Shown here: positions 25,101 through 37,065 of the stretch, one piece after another
Position numbering within the stretch: the first letter of the stretch is position 1
Layout of the letters: the number at the start of each line of letters is the position of its first letter
NCBI GenBank assembly: GCA_026874595.1
Contig: CM049308.1
Span: 46,817,327-46,881,326 of the forward strand
DNA length: 64,000 nucleotides
Direction: 5' to 3'
Source of the DNA: Sipunculus nudus
Taxonomy: Eukaryota; Annelida; Sipuncula; Golfingiida; Sipunculidae
Position numbers and translations under genes: made by a program
Notes under the pieces: generated by a model
What the model was told of the DNA's origin: nothing
Databases searched by the model: none
What the model saw: only the letters and a program-made list of their open reading frames with translations

Positions 25101-25971
25101 GGAGAAGATTATGGATATTTGGGGCAGAAGGAAAAAAAAAGTAATACACAGTTTGGTGTTCAGTTGCTGGTGTCTCCTTCAGCAGCCAGAAATGGGTGAA
25201 TCTTTTTCAAGTCACTCGTGTACAGCGGCATTACATTTTCACAGCATATTTTGTACAGACAATTTGAAGATTCCCCAGAAAAGGATACACTGGCCCAACG
25301 CACCACAGTGGCTCTCATTTAGACCATGTTTGGACAAATCTATCTCCACTTCCAACATCTCAAGGAATTTGGACCTTTTATAGTGATCATCAACAAATTT
25401 ACATTAATATTCATATGTAGTCATTCTACACAACACAGCGCATCTGTAGACCCAATCCCAAGAACAGCTGAATCTCAGTTCAAGAGAATGACCATTTTAT
25501 CACTACTAACCAACAGCTGACTCTCTCTAAATTAATACTACAAGGTTCATGTACAGACTCAAGCCTCACATATACTAAGGCCAATTCAACATACAAATGC
25601 TGGAAAATTATTTGACACAGCCCAGCCAAGACTTCAACCAAGAATAATTGGCACAGGTAATACAGAAATACAGAAACTAAAAATGCATGCAGTTCTTTTA
25701 TATCAATGATCATTATTTTGATAGCTTTGAACATTTTCACCTTACCATATATCTTTTCTTCTAGTTTATACATGTCAGGTGTTCTTTACAGGTTCTTTAA
25801 TTTTCGAATATCACTCTTTCAGCCCATGCTACCAAAGTACACCAAATTCACAGTTCTTCAGTTTATAATGACTGCATCTTTTGCGGGGCCCTTACTGACC
25901 TGTCAGTTTTCTAGTATTTTTGTTAAAATGGCTGTGAACACGTGACTTCAAGGTTGTGAATATGTGGTATA
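25101..25971. other. Unique intron sequence
   Basis: No repeat ends, splice-bounded coding segment or RNA gene is seen. It forms the left flank of the LTR retrotransposon. Confidence 0.5.
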
Positions 25972-25976
25972 CTATG

Positions 25977-26169
25977 CGTAATGATACGTCTATTTTAACA
26001 TGCTGACTAACATCGTCACTCTACCTCAGTACAAAACATGCGTAGTAATTTGGCATTAATTTAAAGTAGTTCTGTCGACATGGCTGCTCGGATCATGTAT
26101 TGAAGTTTACATTAAACGTGTGTAAAGTTACCCGGGTTGTGAACTCGCTTGCACACTAATATTATAGCA
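25977..26169 (+). repeat. 5' LTR
   Basis: It aligns along its whole length with 38602-38796, with substitutions and two 1-base indels. It ends GCA. The first base is C where the 3' LTR has T, so the canonical TG start is mutated. Confidence 0.9.
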
Positions 26170-26181
26170 TGGTGTCAGAAG
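26170..26181 (+). promoter_or_regulatory. Primer binding site, probably tRNA-Leu type
   Basis: TGGTGTCAGAAG begins directly after the 5' LTR. It is complementary to a tRNA 3' end in CTGACACCA, which is typical of several leucine tRNAs. Confidence 0.7.
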
Positions 26182-26311
26182 TCTTAACGAACTTATTAAA
26201 ATTGCTGTCGTTGGTGAGTACGCTATGAATTTCCGCGCTCGCTTCCTACAAGTTTTGTGTTCTCATGCCGTCAGATAACCAATAACTGCCAAGATCTGCC
26301 GCAGTCAAACC

Positions 26312-27130
26312 ATGGATGTATTACCACCGCCGGGCCCATTAGAACTCAACAGCAACGTAGCAGACAATTGAAAAAAAATCCAAACAATGGTTCTAGTTGT
26401 ATCTTGATGCGATGGGTGCATCTGCGAAGGATTATAAACAGCAAACTTCCATCCATCTACATATCATCAGTGAATCCGCCCTGGGGGTTTACAACACCTT
26501 TAAATTGGATGAGGAAGGCGATGCAATTGGTGATAATATGCGGCTCGCAAAAGTGATGATGAAATTTGAAAGGTATTGTACACCTAAGACAAACATGACT
26601 TTAGAACAATTTCACTTTAATAATTGTACACAGCAGGCTGGTGAAAGTATTGACGCCTACTTAACCAGGCTTAGAAAACAGAGCAAAACCTGCGAGTTTG
26701 GTCAGTTGGAAGCATCACTTGTTAAGGATAGACTTGTGTGTGGTATTACAGACAATATAACTGGTGAACGGTTGCTTAGAGAGGACGACCTTACTCTCGA
26801 CAAAGCTGTCAAAGTTTGTAAAGCAGCAGAGTTGGTGAAAGAAAGATCCCAAGAACTGAACCAGCCAGCACCTGTACACACAGTACAGAAAAACAGCCGT
26901 CAGAGAACAAATACCGTGGAATTCAGAAAAATCCTCAGGCTCAGAGTCAGTCTATCTTACACGCACAGTCGACCAGCAGAGATAAGAATAAAAGTCAAAG
27001 GCCTAGTCAGGATCAACACACTGACAGTTCAGGTGAAAAGCATCATTGTCAGCGTTGTGATAACTGGCACTTGTCTGACAGATGTCCTGCATATGGAGTA
27101 ACGTGTAATTATTGCAACAGAAAAAACACT
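26312..27130 (+). pseudogene. gag: gag remnant with zinc knuckle
   Basis: A likely ATG at 26312 starts a Pro-rich N-terminus (DVLPPPGPLELN), but a stop follows within about 20 codons. The main open stretch is 26397-27101. It includes QQAGESIDAYLTRLR, CEFG, KDRLVCGI and LREDDLTLDKA, the usual conserved run of Ty3/Gypsy capsids. The nucleocapsid knuckle CQRCDNWHLSDRC (a CX2CX3HX4C variant) lies at about 27049-27087 in a different frame, so at least two frame disruptions are present. Gag forms the particle and binds the element RNA. It is not functional here. Confidence 0.85.
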
Positions 27131-27204
27131 TCGCTTAGTGTTGCCTTCGCAAGCGTACAGCGAATCAAGTTCACACGGTTGAGGATGAACCTGCACTGTT
27201 TGTC

Positions 27205-27408
27205 TTGGGCAGTATCACAGTGGACTCGGTTAAAACAGAGAACAATGACTGCATTTACTCACTTGTGATAAATGATACAGTCACACCAGTAAAGTTAGAT
27301 ACAGGTGCACAAGTGAACATTTTGTCAGAGGTCAACTTCAATCAATTAAAGAATAAACCAGAGTTGTGTGATGCTTCAGAAACATTAAAGAATTTTCGAA
27401 GAATTTGA
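27205..27408 (+). pseudogene. Aspartic protease remnant, N-terminal part
   Basis: The frame contains VKLDTGAQVNILS, the DTGA active-site loop of retropepsins, about 30 residues in. It stops after LKNFRRI at 27408, where an insertion begins. The rest of the domain resumes after 31797. Retropepsin matures Gag-Pol; this copy is split and in a third frame relative to gag. Confidence 0.85.
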
Positions 27409-27409
27409 T

Positions 27410-30400
27410 ATGTTAAAAAAAAAATCATATTTATATGAAAATATATATTATGCTGAACATCGCCATTTAAAGTTGCCCTCCGCGCCTGTGAATCCGCCAG
27501 TAAAGAACCTGTTATCTTGCATGGTAGTACAGTACAGCGCTGAGACGTGATCTCGATAATTACATTCCGGTTATAACGCACAAAAACTGAGTACTCACAT
27601 GGTCGGGCAATCCCGCTGTGCAAAAGTTCGTGGTAGCATTATATTATGTGGTACATTTAATGGCTGTATATATTTTTAAATATCACGCACTCCCTTCTGT
27701 TTGAAAGCTGAGCAAATGTTTTCCAGTGAGGCAGTCACTGCGTTCAGGCAGTGTGTTAAACCCGGATCCCACTCCGGATCCCGGAACCCAAGAAAAATTT
27801 GTAATTCTTAAACTCTCATGGTAATTTGTCCAGATATTTTAGCATAATCGTATCTAAAGACATATTTTGTTTGGTTAAAACATAAAAAAATAGTCTATTT
27901 TGCAACAAAATTTGATAAAAAAAAAAAACACTTACGGACCCTGGGGCACGGACATCACGGATTACACGGACCCCGTTTTCTCGTTGTTTTACCATTTCTT
28001 TAGTACATACATATATTTGACATCACGTTTAGCCATGACACATTTGTGATTTTTTATTGTGTTTGTATCTTTATTTTTACATTTCTGTCTCAGTTTTTAG
28101 CTCAGCTGACTATAAGTCATCTGAGCTATAGTCGTGGTCCATTGTCCTTCGTCCGTCCGTCCGTCCGTCCATCCGTAGATGTGGCACGTTTTGAAACCGT
28201 AAGACCTAGGAATCCAAAATTCGGCATAATGTTAGATGTCCTCAAGATCTCCTACCAAGCCGAAAACTGGGTCTTTGCAACTTCGTTCCTTTGAGAAATT
28301 AAGGAAAAACCTCAATTTTTTATTAAAAACCTATTTTCACACTTCAGGACTGCCTAATATCAAAACCACTCATCTGTTTTTCCTCATATTTACCATAAAT
28401 ATTCCTCTATATTTCCTATGTACGTGCCAGAAATTATGTCTGTATTGTTTAATTTAAAAAAGTTATGGGCCCAAACATAATGCATTTTGTAAAAAATCAG
28501 GAAAGATATTTGATCACTTAACACAAAAAATGTTAAAGCTATCGACCTTTTTTCCAGTAATATAACTTTAATTAATCAAAATTAAATTGTATACCCAAAA
28601 TTAGATGAAAATCTTTTAAATTTTCTAAAATATTAATAAAAATAAAAAATTGGTACCTTAAATTTTGCCCAACTTTGACCACGGCACGTTGTTTTCCTGT
28701 AAGTACTGTGGATTTAATTTTCACAGCATGTTTTTGTTAGCATTTCAACTGTTAACACCAAAAATTTGAAACCAGTTGATCAAAAACTGTAGATTTTAAT
28801 AAGTTTTCAAGCACCATGTAACATATAGTTTACATCAAGCTAGTGTTATGCAGTTTGCAAGAGCTCAGCTCCCCAGCTTCAGCTCTTAGTTCCTTAAATT
28901 CGGCATACAGTTAGATGTCTCCAAAATCCCCTACCATGCCAAGAATTTGGTCACTAGGACTTAATACATTCGAGATATTAATGAAAAACTTCATTTTTCC
29001 ATTAAAAACCCATTGTTACACTTCAAGACTGCCTAATATCAAAACCACTGATCTGACTTTAATCATAAATAATATACATATTTTTCATTCTCTATGCACA
29101 TGCCAGAATGATGTCAGTATTGCGTAATTGTTTTAAGTTATGGGCCCAAACATAATGCACTTTGTAAAAAATCAAGAAATATATTTACTCCCTTAACAAG
29201 GGCATTGCTGAAGCTAGAGATTTTTTTGTCAGGGATGTAACATTATTTAATCAAGATTCAATTGAATACCCAAAATTAGTTCTGAATTTTATAAGTTATT
29301 AGTATAAATATAAAATTAGTACCTTAAATTTTGCCCAACTGTGACCATGGCACGTTTGTGTCCTGTGAGCACTGTTGATATAATTTTCATATCATGCACA
29401 CATTAGGATTTCAGCTTTTTAGTTTAGAAAGCTGAAAGAAATTGGCCAAAAATTGTTGCTTTTATTAATGTTTTTTATGAGACCCTGTCAGACTTTGGCT
29501 CTCTCCAGCCCCTCTTGAGTCACATGTATGTTGACCTTGTTGAACTTTCATCAAATTATGCACGCTTGAGGCGAGGCATACAGGAATCCAGGCAGCTTAT
29601 GGCCAGCCACAGTTGATCCAGGTGTCCAACCCAACTCATCTAGAAGTTTTAACCAACAACATAACAATAAACAATAAATTAATAAATTTTTATTGGTTTT
29701 TAATAACAAATTAAAGAAAAATAGAAAAGGAATTTGTTAGTTTATAATAACAGGAAATTAACTTGCAGTTACTGATGATATAAGAATCTTGTATCGATGG
29801 GTAGAATGTCACATATTCCAAATAACACCATGCAGTCACCTATGGCATTTTTCAGTTCAATTTTAATGATAAAGAAGTAAATCATATTATTCATTACTAA
29901 TCATTAGGGATCATATGAAGGAAATTAATGATAGACAAAGATGCAGTTGATAATATTAATCTAGATTCCTACTGTGTCTAGTGTGTACATTGATGTGAAA
30001 TTAGTCCAAAATGAATTTTTTACAGTTATTTTTTAATATAAATAAAAGCCATAAAACCAGGTACTTATGATCATTATTTAAATGTGTGAATTTTGTATAT
30101 TCTGGATTCTCAGCATCATTGGTTGGTGAAACTGAATAAATACCAGACATGGTGCAAATACTTTGTAATTGTATTTAAATACGAATATGATTATGTACTC
30201 CATTATAAAATTTCTTGCATAAAGAATAGGAATTCAGGTAAAAATGAAAGTATATGAATACTCGTGCAAATACTTTCAAAATGTATTCATGAATGCATTC
30301 ATGAATATATTCTTTAATATTATTTTAATAATCATATCAGTTATATTTCATTTTATAAAAATCATATGATTCTCTTATTATTTTTTATAAAAATTATATT

Positions 30401-31796
30401 TGGGACAATATTTGTAATTTTTTTTAATAAATAGTTAAACTCTTATATTATATGTTCTGCTTATAAGTTATATGGCCAAGTCAAAATCTGTGTGACAATA
30501 GTACTCCATTTGTTAATAAAATAAATGAAATCAATCCTCTTACCTGTCTCCAAAGGTACTATCAAAAGCATACATAAGCTAAACAGCAACAACTCATAAT
30601 ACAGCTTATATTTATTACCACACAAAACCAGCATGTGCCTCATTTCTAAATAATATTTTTTATCATATATAACAGCTGAGCGTCGTGACCCATAGGTCCC
30701 TTGTTATTCATAATTTTATATTTGCTATTTATTTCATTTGCGTAGCGTTTTAAAAAGTATTATAATTTAAAACATTTACAAAATCATTATTTTGGAACCT
30801 GTAGTTGCTTGAAATGCAAGTAATCAACAATTCCTTTCGGTATTATATTATTGCCAACTTTTAAATTGTATGGTTGTTATGAACGGAGCACGAAACCTGT
30901 TGTTATGTGGAAGTGCTCTGATATATCAGTCTCAGGTCCGCTCAACTGTTAGTGCACTTCAAATTAAATCTCCCCCACTGTGTCTGCACTATTATATTTT
31001 CATTTAAAATAACAAATATTATATTTAGTGTGTGACATGAGTGCTATTTTTGTCCTCTTTTAGTCATAAATAAAAATATGAGCTGTGGTTACTGGGGTCC
31101 GTCAAAATTGAACAGTCGGCAAATTCAAGTAAATGAGGTCCGTCTTCATCGAAATATTTTTGTAATTATAAATCTTTCAGTGAATCAGTCATTTACAAAT
31201 GTGCAATATTTAGGGACTTTGCTCTGTCCTTACATCAACAATAGTGGTGTTTTTATCGGTATAAATAATGGAAAATGAGGAAATAGGTTTATGAGGTCCG
31301 GGGACCGTGGGGTTCGGGTTTTACACACTACCCTGCTTTCACTATTGCTCGGAAAATTTTCATTCTTTGAAAGATCCCCCTTTTGAGCATTTTCCTCACG
31401 CGAGATCTCCTTGTGCACAATAGACCTTTTCGCTGTGCGGAGGTCGCCTTTTGAGAAGGGATCACCAATGGGGATTATTTCGGGCCGGTCACCGCAAATT
31501 TAAGAAAAGCCCAGATAGGGCCCCCGGAGAAAAACTCTGTCCAGCCATCAAACACTCTGTGGCCATTGTGTTACCAGGCCCGAAGACACAAAGAAAAGAG
31601 ACGCCCGCGGGGAAGCAAATATTAAAATTATTAATTATGCATGTAATACGCAAATATTGCAAATAAAAGTGGGTGGAATCTCTTTGGACAGACCCTGAGC
31701 ATATGTATGTCAGAAATCACGGCAAACCGTACAGTAGTATCAGAGGAGATACGGAAAATCACAAAAATCGCCTTACGCTATTAATATATAGATTAT
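27410..31796. mobile_element. Unclassified insertion in the Gypsy protease, itself carrying H5
   Basis: Sequence that does not belong to the retrotransposon spans about 27410-28098 and 30706-31796, on both sides of an H5 element. It has GC-richer patches, for example GGATCCC repeats at about 27770, GGACC-rich sequence at 27935-27975 and 31285-31320, and a gene-like composition at 31430-31620. No terminal inverted repeat, target duplication or protein similarity was recognised. The 71-codon ORF at 31451-31666 has no recognisable motif. Boundaries are approximate. Confidence 0.5.
28099..30705 (+). mobile_element. H5 element, nearly identical to 16420-19020
   Basis: 5' hairpin AGCTCAG...CTGAGCT after CAGTTTTT; 3' end CAGCTGAGCGTCGTGACCCA then CTTG-TT at 30700-30705. 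The body has two diverged units (each with GATGTCYYCAARAT and AAGCACCATGTAACATAT phrases), then a long AT-rich tail. Lengths of the two copies are about 2,607 and 2,601 bp. No coding capacity, so non-autonomous. Confidence 0.82.
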
Positions 31797-32739
31797 CAGA
31801 GTCCTATCCCAGTGAAAGGCAAATGTACATTAACTGTTCACCACAATGACCAGTATAGCAAATTGACATTCTTTGTTGTGCCAGGTGACACACAGTCGTT
31901 CAAGTTACTTGGCAGATTATCCTGTGAGCAGTTAGGATTGATTAAAGTGCTGTATTCTGTAGAGAACCAGAGACAACAGAGTTTACACAGTGATTCTGAT
32001 TACACACATCTCCTCAGAGAATATCATGATGTTTTTGAGGGACTAGGTTGTCTCCCAGGTACACATACGATAGTTGTGGATGACACAGTCCAACCAGTGA
32101 TACATCCTTGCAGAAAGGTACCGTTTCCTCTCAGGGAAAAGTTGAAAACTGAACTGGACCGTATGGAACAGTTAGGCATAATTACTAAAGTCAGTGACCC
32201 TACTGACTGGGTTAAATCCCTGGTGGTCACCAAGAAAAAGAATGGTGACATTAAAGTGTGTATGGACCCCAGAGACTTGAACCAGGCCATCAAACAAGAG
32301 CATTATTAAATGCTGATCCGTGAAGAGATAATGTCACAGTTCGCTGGGTGCAAGGTATTTCACAAAATTAGATGCATCTCAGGGATTTTGGCAGCTCAGC
32401 TTAGACGAACATAGTAGTCGCCTGTGTACCTTCAATACGCCGTTCGGGAGGTACAGATACCTTAGGCTCCCCTTCGGCATTTCGTCGGCACCGAAAGTGT
32501 GTGTCAGCACTATCGCCGATGACATCATAGTCTCAGGAGTCAGAAAAGAAGACCATGATCGTAACCTGTGCTCAACCCTTGAGACCACTAGGTGCTCTAA
32601 TCTGCATCTAAACAAAGCAAAATGTGAGAAGGGCATAAAACAGTTAACCTTTATAGGCGATCTCGTCCCATCACGTGGGCTGAAGCCAGATCCCAGTAAG
32701 GTGTCCGCGATTGATAACATGCCTAAACTGAACAACTAA
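31797..32739 (+). pseudogene. pol: Protease end and reverse transcriptase remnant
   Basis: The frame 31812-32309 covers the end of the protease (LLGRLSCEQLGLIK) and the start of RT: LREYHDVFEGLGCLPG, a Pro-rich loop, and VSDPTDWVKSLVVTKKKNG followed by VCMDPRDLNQAI. A stop and frame change follow. The next RT blocks, LDASQGFWQL and FNTPFGRYRYLRLPFGIS, are at about 32365-32490. The catalytic block appears as IADDIIVSG (from about 32509), directly after PFGISSAPK-like sequence, so about 20 residues normally between them are missing. It is followed by LNKAKCEKGIKQLTFIGDLV. Ty3/Gypsy RT copies the element RNA; this copy cannot be active. Confidence 0.9.
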
Positions 32740-32859
32740 ATGGAACTACAACGTTTCCTTGGGATGGTGACATTCCTAGCAAAATGGATCCCGGGAATAT
32801 TCCCAAAAGTCGGCACCACTCAGATCTCTTTTGAAACAAGATAATGAATGGCTTTGGGA

Positions 32860-33080
32860 ACATGAACATGATCAAGCCTTCATTGAACTGAAACAAGCTG
32901 TGACAACAACACCAGTGCTTCAGTACTACAAGCCTGGTAACCCAGTATGCATGTCGTCAGACACGAGTAAAGATGGGCTTGCTATTGAAGCTCCATGATG
33001 ACATTTGGAAACCAGTTTGCTATGCGTCCAGGACCATGACCAGTGCAGAAACTCATTACGCGCAGATCGAAAAGGAACTA
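32860..33080 (+). pseudogene. pol: RNase H remnant, N-terminal part
   Basis: Conceptual reading gives TPVLQYYKPGNPVCMSSDTSK (first catalytic Asp) and, in another frame, YASRTMTSAETHYAQIEKEL. It is cut at 33080 by a TA-flanked transposon. Confidence 0.8.
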
Positions 33081-34113
33081 CCATTTCCCCCCGTGGATAA
33101 TCCGCTACCTTAGATAATCTGCACCCCTATTTAGAGCAACAATTTCTGGGGAAAAACACATAACCCTGTGTATAATACGCAGCCTGCGTCTGGCCAAAAT
33201 CTTGAATGCTACAATTTGTATTTGCCGTAGTCATCAAATGTTCTCTGGCTCCGTGGGGGTAAACTTTGCTCAGACTGACAAGTCTCTTAGAAGAAGATAG
33301 TTACACTTAAAATAGCAAAAAGGTTATTCTTCTTTAGCTGTCGAGTGTAAAAAAAGGTGCTGTCAAGTGTGCAATACTGACACGTACCTGTTTTAAGTAA
33401 AATATAATTTAATGGACAACCACCTGTAAAATGCAGGCAAATTACGCCCACTTTATATTATATCAGTCCCTTTCCAAACTCCTTTATATTATCAATATAT
33501 AAATGCTGTGAAATACAACCACCTGGCTATTACAGATAATGAGTTTTTTTTCTAACCAAATTGTTATATTACTATTAAATTTACCTGCCTAATACTGGCA
33601 CTCGTGCTAATCAAGCGCTGACCCGGTTGATTGCCCATGGGTGAAGTCGCGGTCACCTGTATGGGCTCACCGTTTGTTGTGCGCATGTACTGACTACCAA
33701 ACCCTGGCTAGTGGTTTCAGCGGCACCTGGGGCCGACCCTAGATTTCCCTGACCACGTGACAGACTAACACAACCTGCTAATCCGCCTAAGTGGAGGTGC
33801 CCCTATATAGTATAGTATAGTTTATTTAGATCCAATTCAGTACAATATCAACTGGTACCAAAAAATAAAAAATATACATATGGTAATATGGAAATAAAAA
33901 TACACAATTTGATAAAACCTGTGATACAATACTGAATAAAATCGAGGATGACACAAAAAAGTTAAAAAACTTGTTTCCATCGTGGTCCTCTATGAAATGA
34001 TACAAGATACGGACGGAAAGAGAGTAAAAGAATTATGTGTAAACTATAAAATAATAAATATTGCGACATATAACAAATCTAAAAAACTTATTCCATAGCA
34101 CGAATATGAGATA

Positions 34114-34947
34114 CTAATAAAATACAAAGTCGTTTATTTCGAGATCATGAATCTGGTTAAATAATACTTTTTTTACTTTTTTCTTAAAAACTGAAATTGA
34201 TAGACTGTTGTTTGCTACATCTACCGGAAGATTATTCCATAATTTAGCACCTGTTACACTATAGCTATGTTTACCATGGATACCATGATGAGGGATGATA
34301 AGGCTATGATGACTAGATCTAGTAACATGAGTATGAACATTAGAGGTACATGTAAAACTATTACATAGATATGCAGGAGCCTGGCCATTGAGCGTTCTGT
34401 ACACATGGTTAAGTTTGAGCTGGTCGACTCTCTGTGCAACAGGTAGCCAGCCCAACTGATTAAAGTGTTCATAATACAAATGAGTTCTAGGATGCAAGTT
34501 GAGAACAAACCGAATTAATTTATTTTGGGATATTTGCAACTTACATTTGGTAGATTGAGTTAAAGATGAGAACCAAAATGAACTTGAGTAGTCGTAATGA
34601 CACTGAACTAGAGAAGATGATAACAATTTTCTGGTGTCTAGATCTAAGAATTTAGAATTTCGATATAAGAATTTTAACCTAGCATACACTTTGGCAAGAA
34701 CCTTTCTTGCCATACTTTCCCCATCCAGAGACTGATCTAGTTCTGCACCAAGATACTTTACAGATGTACATTGCTTAATCTTTGTACCGTTACAGACAAC
34801 ATTAAGTGAAGGATTAGCTTTGACTTTATGTTTTGAACCAAACAACAATGACTCTGTTTTACCTAAATGTAACGAAAGACGGTTATCTACAAGCCAATCA
34901 CTAACTGATGACAGCTCGTTACTCAGTTGATGTTCAAGTTCTGACAA
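34114..34947 (-). pseudogene. LINE ORF2: C-terminal part after RT palm
   Basis: It encodes ELEHQLSNELSSVSDWLVDN, LHLGKTESLLFG, CTSVKYLGAELD and SSLVQCHYDYSSSFWFSSL, the usual thumb and C-terminal segment of CR1/Jockey-type RT. Between 34948 and 35024 the conceptual reading gives LLLYADG, so the second Asp of the Y/FADD box is Gly, and a stop codon follows nine codons later. Both changes inactivate the enzyme. Confidence 0.88.
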
Positions 34948-35024
34948 GTTTTAACCTGACACTAATAGCACCGAACCATCTGCATATAATAATAAATTAC
35001 ACTTAACAGCGAGCTCCATATCAT

Positions 35025-36644
35025 TCACATAAACGAGGAATAATAGGGAATGGACCCCTGTGGTACACCACACGTAATACATTCAAGACTAGATTTTACA
35101 CCTGATAGCTCGACAAGTTGTTTACGATCTGATAAATATGATTTGAACCATCTAACAGAAACATGAGATACACCCATAGCATATAGTTTATTCAACAAGA
35201 TTTCATGATTTACCGTGTCAAACGCTTTTTGTAGGTCAAGTAACACCATACCAACATAGTTACCTTTATCAATTTCTAACCTTATGTAATCAGTTAAGTA
35301 TAATAAACAAGTGTCTGTCGAATAAGATTTACGAAAACCTGATTGAAAGGTGTACAACAAATTTGACGAATTTAAATATTCATACAACTGATCGTGTACA
35401 ATACGTTCATATACCTTAGAGATAACATTAAGAATAGACACAGGTCGATAATTTCCTACCTCCAATCTGCTACCTTTCTTATACAAAGGAGATACACGAG
35501 CCAATTTTAGGTCATCAGGTACTACACCCTGTGAAATAGATAGGTTAATCATATGAGTTACCGGGTTTGAGATTACACAAGCTGCATCAACGATAAAACG
35601 TGCCGGGATATTATCTAAACCTGTTGCCTTCGAGCTATTAATACCCTCCAGTAACTTACAGACCTGTTCCTGATTTACCGGTTTTAAATTAAAAGTGTTA
35701 TGAGATACTCCCCTGTCATTATAAAATTTTTCCACTATATTCATGGAAAATCTACCAGTAACACTTGGAAGTTTCTGTACAAGATCAGATGCCACAGTTG
35801 TAAAAAACTTATTGAACATACCAGCCACAGTTGAACTATCAAAAGTAGTTTGGCCATTTGAAGTGAGTCCAATATTAGAATTACACTTATTTACTTTAGA
35901 AGCACCAAGTTGTTTGAAAATGCTCCATAGTTTTTTAGGTTGATTCTGTACTTCCTTCATCATATTCTTGTAAAACTCAGATTTAGCACCATCGATTAAA
36001 CGTTTAGTGTAATTTCGAGCTTTCTTAAACTGTACAAACAACTCTGGGTCTTTAGATTTACGATAATCGGTTAGGAGTTTGTTCCTGTTAGCAATATTAC
36101 TCAAAATTGTATCATTTATCCAGGGTTCGGACCTTTGCTTAATACACACAGTTTTTATTGGGGCGACAGAATTAATAACACTTACAAAAATAGTTTTAAA
36201 ATTGTTCCAAGCTGTATTTACTTCAGTACAGTTTAAAACAGAAGACCATTGTACAGAATTTAATCGACGTACAAATTCAGATTTATCATAGCATTTCATG
36301 GATCGGATTGTCACATTATTATGCTTACCAATGAATTGTTTATTAACTTTCCTAGTACAATAAATGATACAGTGATCACTGATACCAGAATCAATAACAC
36401 CACTTTGAGATACTGTTTTATCATCAGAAGTAAATATAAGGTCAATTATCGACTCAGAATGATTTGTTACACGAGTACTTTTACCAATTAGTTGTGATAA
36501 GTGAAAAGTATTGATAAAGTTCATCAAGTGTCTTTTGAGGTTGTTTTTGGACGAGGACACGGCGACGTTGGTGTTAAAATCGCCCATAATGATCACTTCC
36601 ATGCCAACAAAGCGCTCACTGCTCATACAACACTGCTCGAGCAT
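35025..36644 (-). pseudogene. LINE ORF2: endonuclease C-terminus and RT fingers/palm
   Basis: Reading 36644 to 35025: GDFNTNV about 20 residues in and SGISDHCIIY about 65 residues later are the APE-type endonuclease motifs. Then comes a linker with FNKFF and KARNYTKRLIDGAKSEFY, and the RT blocks GNYRPVSILNVISKVYERI, QSGFRKSYSTDTCLLYLTDY, LLDLQKAFDTVNHE and CGVPQGS. The frame shifts right after VPQGS. This enzyme nicks DNA and primes reverse transcription in intact LINEs. The amino-acid pattern fits the CR1/Jockey assemblage; I cannot place the clade. Confidence 0.88.
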
Positions 36645-37065
36645 ATACTATACTATAGACCCGGCATAACAACCCCAGTGTTGGTGCCCACGGCGCCATC
36701 TACCAACTGACAATGACATTAAATGAGGTCAGCCAGACCATGCATCGTCATGCATATTTCAGTTCACAAATCATCAATGTTCTTCGGCTGTAAGCTACAT
36801 TATTGGTATATTTTAAGTATCTGAAATTATGACAGTAAATAAAACCTATTATTATGTTTTCTTATGCTTAATTTGATAAAGTTCAGTGTGTATACACTTC
36901 GTTTGCATAAAATCCTTTATTATCACTCACCGTCAGCCCACCAAACGATGTCCAATGTGATGGGGAAAATAGTTTGGAATCAAGCTTCCATGTATAATAC
37001 GCACCAATGTTTTTTATTTCTATTTCATGGAGAAAAGTGCAGATTATCCACAGGGGAAAACGGTA

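Larger units (their letters stand above)
33802..36656 (-). mobile_element. 5'-truncated LINE (CR1/Jockey-like group), inactive
   Basis: The minus strand carries the C-terminal endonuclease and reverse transcriptase in two ORFs, then a 3' UTR ending AATAAACTATACTATACTAT, a pentanucleotide-type tail. There is no ORF1 and no N-terminal endonuclease, so the copy is 5'-truncated. Both ends abut TATAC/CTATA-type short repeats, so a target duplication cannot be read. Confidence 0.85.
33081..37063. mobile_element. DNA transposon with TA target duplication, carrying a LINE
   Basis: Left end CCATTTCCCCCCGTGGATAA and right end TTATCCACAGGGGAAAACGG are imperfect inverted repeats flanked by TA (33079-33080, 37064-37065). 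The RNase H codons on either side abut correctly when it is removed. Subterminal motifs recur: ATAATCYGCACC-like at 33100-33125, GTATAATACGCAGCC at 33170-33184, GTATAATACGCACC at 36992-37005. TA duplication suggests the Tc1/mariner/pogo group, but no transposase is visible. Outside the LINE, 33185-33801 and 36660-36990 show nothing else. Confidence 0.7.

Noticed and set aside
31451-31666. 71-codon ORF in the GC-richer patch
   Set aside because: No recognisable motif. It lies within a transposon insertion of unknown type. Kept only as part of the unclassified insertion.
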